28,325 bases of DNA, from assembly GCA_938008535.1 (NCBI GenBank), contig CALLKF010000208.1, positions 1 to 28,325 of the forward strand. Direction: 5' to 3'. The DNA is from an uncultured Saprospirales bacterium. GTDB taxonomy: Bacteria > Bacteroidota > Bacteroidia > Chitinophagales > JADIYW01. The position numbers were made by a program, and so were the translations under genes. The notes below the pieces were generated by a model that worked only from the letters and a program-made list of their open reading frames with translations, did not search any database and was not told the origin of the DNA. Each line of letters begins with the position of its first letter. The stretch's first letter is position 1. Of the stretch, positions 24,348-28,325 are shown one piece after another.

Positions 24348-25355
24348 ATGAAAAACACCATTTTTACATTCATTCTACTTTCCATTTTTATATCAAGTTG
24401 TAAAAAAGAAAACAATAGAATTGGAAATGCAACGTATCAATTGGATTCGGTAAGAATTGAAAGTTTAGATGCAAATGATTCTGTATCAGGTACATTTACA
24501 TTTCCTGTTAGTACATCAATTATAGATACTTTTTTTGCTCAAAACAATAATCAGTTTGGTGGAACATACTATAGAAATGGCGACTCAATAAATATTAGCC
24601 AAATTAATGATGTACTATTTAGTGTGCCATGGTTGGCAGAACCAAACACAATGATTTCTGTAAATAAGAAACCAATTACATTTTATAATTTATATACCAA
24701 CGGCTCATTTGCACAAGAAGGATATACTAAATCAGTAACAAAATATTACTATGACCAAACTGATAAGTTAGATAATATTTATACTTCATTTAAAAGTCAT
24801 CCTATGAATTTTGGATCTGATTCTGATTGGTATGAGTCACAATATGTACAATTGAATTATAATGGTAATAACTTAGTAAGTGCAAATACAAATAAACATT
24901 ATAGTTTAGATTACCATTATCTAACTACTGGTTATGATTCAGTTTCATATCCAAATAATAAATTTTTAGATTTTTATTATATAAATAATTACAGCAATCA
25001 AAAACAGTTAATTGGTATTGACTTAAATGATTTAATTTTAGATGAAATAACTGGTATTGCATTAGGCAGCAATTTAATAAACTTAACTAGTGGTTATTCT
25101 AATAGATTTGTTATCAATTTATTTATGGTAAATTCTTTATTTACCTACAATACAAACTGTACTTCTCTTATTGAAAAATATGACTTGCATTTTGATTATA
25201 AATTTGGAACAAACATAGTTGAATACAGAAATTCTACTCAAATTAAATATACATTTGATTCATCAAAGAATAATAGAGTTTCTACGATGAAATTTATCAG
25301 AACTATTGACAATCTTAGATACGCGTCAATGTATACTTTTTTTTACAAAGATTAA
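24348..25355 (+). CDS. Lipoprotein of unknown function
   Basis: The protein has 335 residues. A type II signal peptide ends in the lipobox FISSC (Cys18) followed by Lys-Lys, so the mature protein should be lipid-anchored, with the side of the outer or inner membrane not determined. The rest is rich in Asn, Tyr, Ser and Asp, with alternating beta-type stretches (KYYYDQTDKLDNIY, YVQLNYNGNNLVS, TMKFIRTIDNLRY). This resembles the family of Bacteroidota lipoproteins made of repeated beta-hairpins, though I recognise no named domain. It stands alone, and its stop codon overlaps the end of the opposing hutG gene by four bases. Confidence 0.75.
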   Translation: MKNTIFTFILLSIFISSCKKENNRIGNATYQLDSVRIESLDANDSVSGTFTFPVSTSIIDTFFAQNNNQFGGTYYRNGDSINISQINDVLFSVPWLAEPNTMISVNKKPITFYNLYTNGSFAQEGYTKSVTKYYYDQTDKLDNIYTSFKSHPMNFGSDSDWYESQYVQLNYNGNNLVSANTNKHYSLDYHYLTTGYDSVSYPNNKFLDFYYINNYSNQKQLIGIDLNDLILDEITGIALGSNLINLTSGYSNRFVINLFMVNSLFTYNTNCTSLIEKYDLHFDYKFGTNIVEYRNSTQIKYTFDSSKNNRVSTMKFIRTIDNLRYASMYTFFYKD

Positions 25356-26383
25356 ACGTTAAACGCTTTCACAAAATCACTCACCAAATAGCTAATTAGT
25401 TTTCCTGTAGTTGAAGATATTTGTCCATTTTCCGATTCTGCAACACCTTCGCAAATATGCAAATACGCAATTTTATTTTTTTGTGAGATTTGGTATAACA
25501 TTTGTCGAACCTGGTTTGCTGAGAAACCACTTGGTGTGATGGCACTTGATAATGTATTTTCTATTGCATCCAAATCTATTTCGATGCCGCTAAAATTGCT
25601 TTTGGTGTGTTGTATAATTTTTGAAGTTGCTTGTTGAAGTGTGATCTTTTCTTTCACCAAAATATCTTCAAAATACTGTACTTGTATGTTTTTATTTTGT
25701 TTGATATAGTCCAACATTTTTTGTGTGCAGTAGTTTTCATGAATACCAATCATTCCATATTTATCCAGAAAACCATCTTTCATAGCATACGAAAAGCCAT
25801 TGCCTGAGTGTCTGCCTTCGAGAGCACGCAAGTCTGTATGCGCATCAATGTTAATGACGTTTATTTTAGTAACTTTTATTTTATTAACTTGTTGCAAACC
25901 AAGCGCAGCGCCTTTGATGTTTCCATATGCGTTGTTGTGTCCACCACCAATAATGATTGGAATTTTACCTGAAACAACAATTTTTTCTATTATTTCTGCA
26001 ACGTGTTTGTCAATTTCTGATACAACATCACGGAGAAATTCAATCGGTTTGTTTTTTATGCTTTTTTGTAAGGTTGAAAAATCAAAATAACCAAGCAACA
26101 AAATTTCATTTCCTTTTAGAAATTGATTGGATTGAATATTGAAAAAAGAATGTAGAAATGCTTTCCATGCTGTTTCGGTTCCAGCAACACCAAAGTTAGC
26201 TTTCACACCAATAGATTCAGGAATTCCAAGTAAAACAAATTTTGCAGAAGATTTTTTTAGTTCATCTTGCCATTTTTTTTCGTTTGAAATGGAAGCGATT
26301 TTTTCACCTAATTTAGTTTCGCCATTTCTGGTTTTGGTAAACGCTAAATGGTTTTCTTTTTTATAAAAGACGAAGTGTTGCAT
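25352..26383 (-). CDS. hutG: Formimidoylglutamase
   Basis: This arginase/ureohydrolase-fold enzyme of 343 residues should hydrolyse N-formimino-L-glutamate to glutamate and formamide. The metal ligands are visible: His149 in IIIGGGHNNAYGN, Asp180, His182 and Asp184 in VINIDAHTDLRALEG, and the Asp pair in GIEIDLDAIE. The HSGNGFSYA loop at about 192-200 is typical of the Bacteroidota formimidoylglutamase branch, not of arginase or agmatinase. It lies on the same strand as hutI but is separated from it by two lipid-related membrane genes and a repeat, so a single hut operon is not intact here. FtcD at 7355 offers a second route for the same substrate. Confidence 0.88.
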   Translation of the reverse strand: MQHFVFYKKENHLAFTKTRNGETKLGEKIASISNEKKWQDELKKSSAKFVLLGIPESIGVKANFGVAGTETAWKAFLHSFFNIQSNQFLKGNEILLLGYFDFSTLQKSIKNKPIEFLRDVVSEIDKHVAEIIEKIVVSGKIPIIIGGGHNNAYGNIKGAALGLQQVNKIKVTKINVINIDAHTDLRALEGRHSGNGFSYAMKDGFLDKYGMIGIHENYCTQKMLDYIKQNKNIQVQYFEDILVKEKITLQQATSKIIQHTKSNFSGIEIDLDAIENTLSSAITPSGFSANQVRQMLYQISQKNKIAYLHICEGVAESENGQISSTTGKLISYLVSDFVKAFNV

Positions 26384-26461
26384 GATTTAAAGGTAAAATT
26401 TTTTCTCACAGATTACACAGATTTTCACAGAATAATATCTCTAAAAAATCATTATCATCAA

Positions 26462-26481
26462 AAAAATCACAGTTCAGACAA
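26462..26481 (-). repeat. Dispersed repeat, copy 2
   Basis: The minus strand here is identical over 20 bases to 21686-21705. It lies within the 109-base gap between hutG and the GtrA gene. The neighbouring 26406-26431 carries the short repeat CACAGATTACACAGATTTTC, so the gap is made largely of repeat remains. Confidence 0.75.
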
Positions 26482-26492
26482 ATATGCAGAAA

Positions 26493-26909
26493 CTAAGCTT
26501 TTTGGTATTCTTTTTCTTCTGCCTTGAAAACCCAATATTTTTGTAAAGTATAATTGAAACCTAAGGAAACAATTAAGTCAACAAACAAACGAACGTAATA
26601 ATATTTAATATGCAAACTTTCTGAGAAAAAGTATGTACCACCAGTTTTAAGTGCAATGCTTCCAATGACTACAATATAAAACTTCAATAATTGGCTTTTG
26701 AATGAAAATTGACGAGCATTATAAGTCCAATATCTATTAATAGAAAAATTGAGCAATGCACCTAACATACCACCAATTACAATAGATTGTGTATAGTGAT
26801 AATGCAATAATTCAGTGCATGCAATCATTACCCAATAATCAAAGATACCACCAACAAAGGCAGCTACTTGCGATTTTCCGAATGTATAAACAGTTGATTT
26901 TTTAACCAT
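26493..26909 (-). CDS. GtrA family membrane protein
   Basis: The 138-residue protein has four hydrophobic helices. The GtrA pattern is FVGGIFDYWVM in helix 1, GGMLGALLNFSINRYWTY in helix 2 and a closing NYTLQKYWVFK. GtrA proteins are thought to flip or help transfer polyprenyl-linked sugars across the inner membrane during glycan modification. The start overlaps the end of the upstream CDP-alcohol phosphatidyltransferase gene by eight bases, so the two are translationally coupled and may act on the same lipid. No glycosyltransferase is adjacent. Confidence 0.85.
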   Translation of the reverse strand: MVKKSTVYTFGKSQVAAFVGGIFDYWVMIACTELLHYHYTQSIVIGGMLGALLNFSINRYWTYNARQFSFKSQLLKFYIVVIGSIALKTGGTYFFSESLHIKYYYVRLFVDLIVSLGFNYTLQKYWVFKAEEKEYQKA

Positions 26910-27609
26910 TTGTACTAGAATTTTGTTCTTTTAAACGTTTTTCTTCTTTATCTCTTTCATTACCTAATTGCAGCAATTTATAAGTATCAACTAAATTAAT
27001 GATTAAAAACAAGAAAAATGAAACTATGGAAAATACAATAAGCACACCACCAAAGTACCATTCCGTTATAATGACTAAGCATAAAAGAATTCTAACTTCT
27101 GTTGGACCAATTGGACCTGGATCAATTGAATATTTATCAGTGATTTTGTATCGTAATTGTGCTACTAAAACGACCCAACCATAATTACAAGCAAAAAGGA
27201 ATACAAAAATTTTGTAGGCATCATCTATATACAGATAAAAACCGGCACTCATAAAAATGAGTGAAATCCAATCCATAATGCAATCTAAAGCAAAGCCATA
27301 CCATTTTCTTGGTGTGTTTCTGTAATAAGCAATTCTACCATCTAAAGAATCACCAAACCAATTGATGGCAAAACCTAGAACCGCAAATAACAAGTAAATT
27401 TTATTATTTAAAGCATGCGCGACATAAAATGCTGCAAATATTATTAAAGTACCGATCATGCCAATTGCTGTCAGCAAATCTGGTGTTAAAAATTTTGGTA
27501 AAATTCTACAGAGAAACAATAAAGTTGGTTGTTCTAAACCACGAAGTAAATTTGTTCTACTTCTATCAATAGAACCTTTTTGATTTTTGTCTTCGCCTAA
27601 AATACTCAT
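26902..27609 (-). CDS. CDP-alcohol phosphatidyltransferase family protein
   Basis: The integral membrane enzyme has 235 residues and about six helices. The family signature reads D87-SL-D90-G91-RI-A94, then Gly105, Asp109 and Asp113, which supplies all four metal-binding Asp residues. The Arg that usually follows Ala in DG-x2-AR is Tyr95 here, though an Arg lies two positions later. Members transfer a CDP-linked phosphatidyl group to an alcohol such as inositol, glycerol-phosphate or serine; the acceptor cannot be told from sequence. The gene is first in an operon with the GtrA gene. A TATTTTTG box ends five bases before the ATG, suggesting a leaderless transcript. Confidence 0.85.
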   Translation of the reverse strand: MSILGEDKNQKGSIDRSRTNLLRGLEQPTLLFLCRILPKFLTPDLLTAIGMIGTLIIFAAFYVAHALNNKIYLLFAVLGFAINWFGDSLDGRIAYYRNTPRKWYGFALDCIMDWISLIFMSAGFYLYIDDAYKIFVFLFACNYGWVVLVAQLRYKITDKYSIDPGPIGPTEVRILLCLVIITEWYFGGVLIVFSIVSFFLFLIINLVDTYKLLQLGNERDKEEKRLKEQNSSTNG

Positions 27610-27614
27610 GAGTA

Positions 27615-27622
27615 CAAAAATA
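27615..27622 (-). promoter_or_regulatory. Candidate -7 box immediately before the CDP-alcohol phosphatidyltransferase start
   Basis: The minus strand reads TATTTTTG, the same exact TAnnTTTG match as before gyrA, ending five bases from the ATG at 27609. Transcription would begin at or next to the start codon. A clear -33 TTTG is not seen at the standard distance. Confidence 0.4.
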
Positions 27623-27719
27623 GCGCATAAATGTTAGACAATGTTTAAATAGAAGTCAAATAAAGTTCACACTTTGTTCAATTATGTGCAATAATACAAA
27701 TATACCTATTTATAGTTAG

Positions 27720-28325
27720 TTATATAAAGCGACCATTAACCATCACTTTATCAATTAGATTTGAGCCAAAACTATAAGGCAACAACGCAATTGATATATT
27801 AGGTTTGGTAAAAATGAGATTTGCTAGTTTACCTTTGGTGATGCTACCTACTTTATCTTGAAGTTCCATTGCAAATGCACTGTTGATGGTTAAGGCATTA
27901 ATCGCTTCTTCTGGTAGCATTTTTAGTTGAATGCACGCCAATGACAGCACAAAATTCATGTTTCCACTTGGCGACGAACCTGGATTATAATCAGATGCTA
28001 AAGCAATAGCTGCATTGTTGTTAATCAAATCTCGAGCTGGTGCATATTGCATTTTTAGGTAAAATGAGCAACTTGGCAATAGTGTAGCAATTGGTGAAGT
28101 AGGATAAGATAACAAACTGATTTCATTACTACTTATAGTTTCTAAATGATCTACAGAAATAGCATTTACGTTGCAACCAGCTTGCACACCACCAGAAAGG
28201 TTTAACTGATTAGCGTGGATTTTTGCTTTCAAACCGTATTTTTCGCCAGCAAGGCAAATTTGCTCTGTATCTTCTTGCGTAAAAAAGCCGTTTTCACAAA
28301 AAACATCAATATAATCAGCTAAATT
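27720..28325 (-). CDS. hutI: Imidazolonepropionase, C-terminal part (5' end outside the window)
   Basis: HutI hydrolyses 4-imidazolone-5-propanoate to formiminoglutamate, the third step of histidine degradation. The window holds the last 201 residues, open from the edge at 28325. Visible are DYIDVFCENGFF, KIHANQLNLSGG with the substrate/metal region, SVDHLE, the catalytic segment ALASDYNPGSSPSGN with the metal-linked Asp, and the amidohydrolase tail VGSITKGKLANLIF...YSFGSNLIDKVMVNG. All align in order with the C-terminal half of the family, which is about 400 residues. The Met codon at 28232 is internal and is not the start. The product would feed both HutG and FtcD. Confidence 0.92.
   Translation of the reverse strand, partial: NLADYIDVFCENGFFTQEDTEQICLAGEKYGLKAKIHANQLNLSGGVQAGCNVNAISVDHLETISSNEISLLSYPTSPIATLLPSCSFYLKMQYAPARDLINNNAAIALASDYNPGSSPSGNMNFVLSLACIQLKMLPEEAINALTINSAFAMELQDKVGSITKGKLANLIFTKPNISIALLPYSFGSNLIDKVMVNGRFI

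Overview
The window looks like AT-rich chromosomal DNA of a Bacteroidota bacterium. The evidence is a TonB-dependent receptor with an N-terminal carboxypeptidase-D-like domain, a 2001-residue secreted protein ending in a type IX secretion type B sorting domain, a Bacteroidota-style GyrA followed by a TPR protein, a NUDIX/pyrE divergent pair, and -7 boxes of the TAnnTTTG type. I see no rRNA, tRNA, CRISPR array, transposase or integrase.

Layout. 1-265: 3' remnant of a DNA photolyase gene (minus). 308-2875: TonB-dependent receptor. 2912-3241: small membrane protein. 3362-7114: gyrA and a downstream TPR gene in one minus-strand operon ending at a strong hairpin terminator. 7355-9239: glutamate formimidoyltransferase and an AEC-family permease, one base apart. 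9234-9881: NUDIX hydrolase, whose stop overlaps the permease stop. 9958-11264: pyrE (TTG start) and a DUF445 protein. 11262-13504: a probable inserted cassette holding one minus-strand gene, a nuclease-like domain fused to a DUF2075/SF1 helicase. It is bounded on one side by a long attC-like imperfect hairpin, and its ends carry a short inverted repeat. 13505-14252: no gene; a displaced terminator, another hairpin, a long 21-bp-phased repeat array and the terminator of the next gene. 14253-20258: giant secreted adhesin-like protein with 14 repeats of 70 residues. 20398-21399: fmt with a 21-bp minisatellite inside the coding sequence. 21400-21892: a second 21-bp array and a dispersed repeat. 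21893-23344: LRR-like protein and a small CrtO-like membrane protein. 23346-23747: 3' remnant of a GMC oxidoreductase gene. 23767-24228: DinB-like protein. 24348-25355: lipoprotein. 25352-26383: formimidoylglutamase. 26493-27609: CDP-alcohol phosphatidyltransferase and GtrA protein. 27720-28325: 3' part of imidazolonepropionase, running off the window.

Genes acting together. Histidine degradation is represented by hutI, hutG and ftcD at three places. Formiminoglutamate made by HutI could be hydrolysed by HutG or have its formimino group moved to tetrahydrofolate by FtcD. Fmt also draws on the folate one-carbon pool.

Most unusual points: (1) the single-gene cassette with a nuclease-helicase, apparently inserted between the pyrE-DUF445 operon and its own terminator; (2) three tandem arrays with exactly 21-bp period, two of them sharing a GTCCGC core and one inside fmt; (3) two 5'-truncated gene remnants that keep only their 3' ends.
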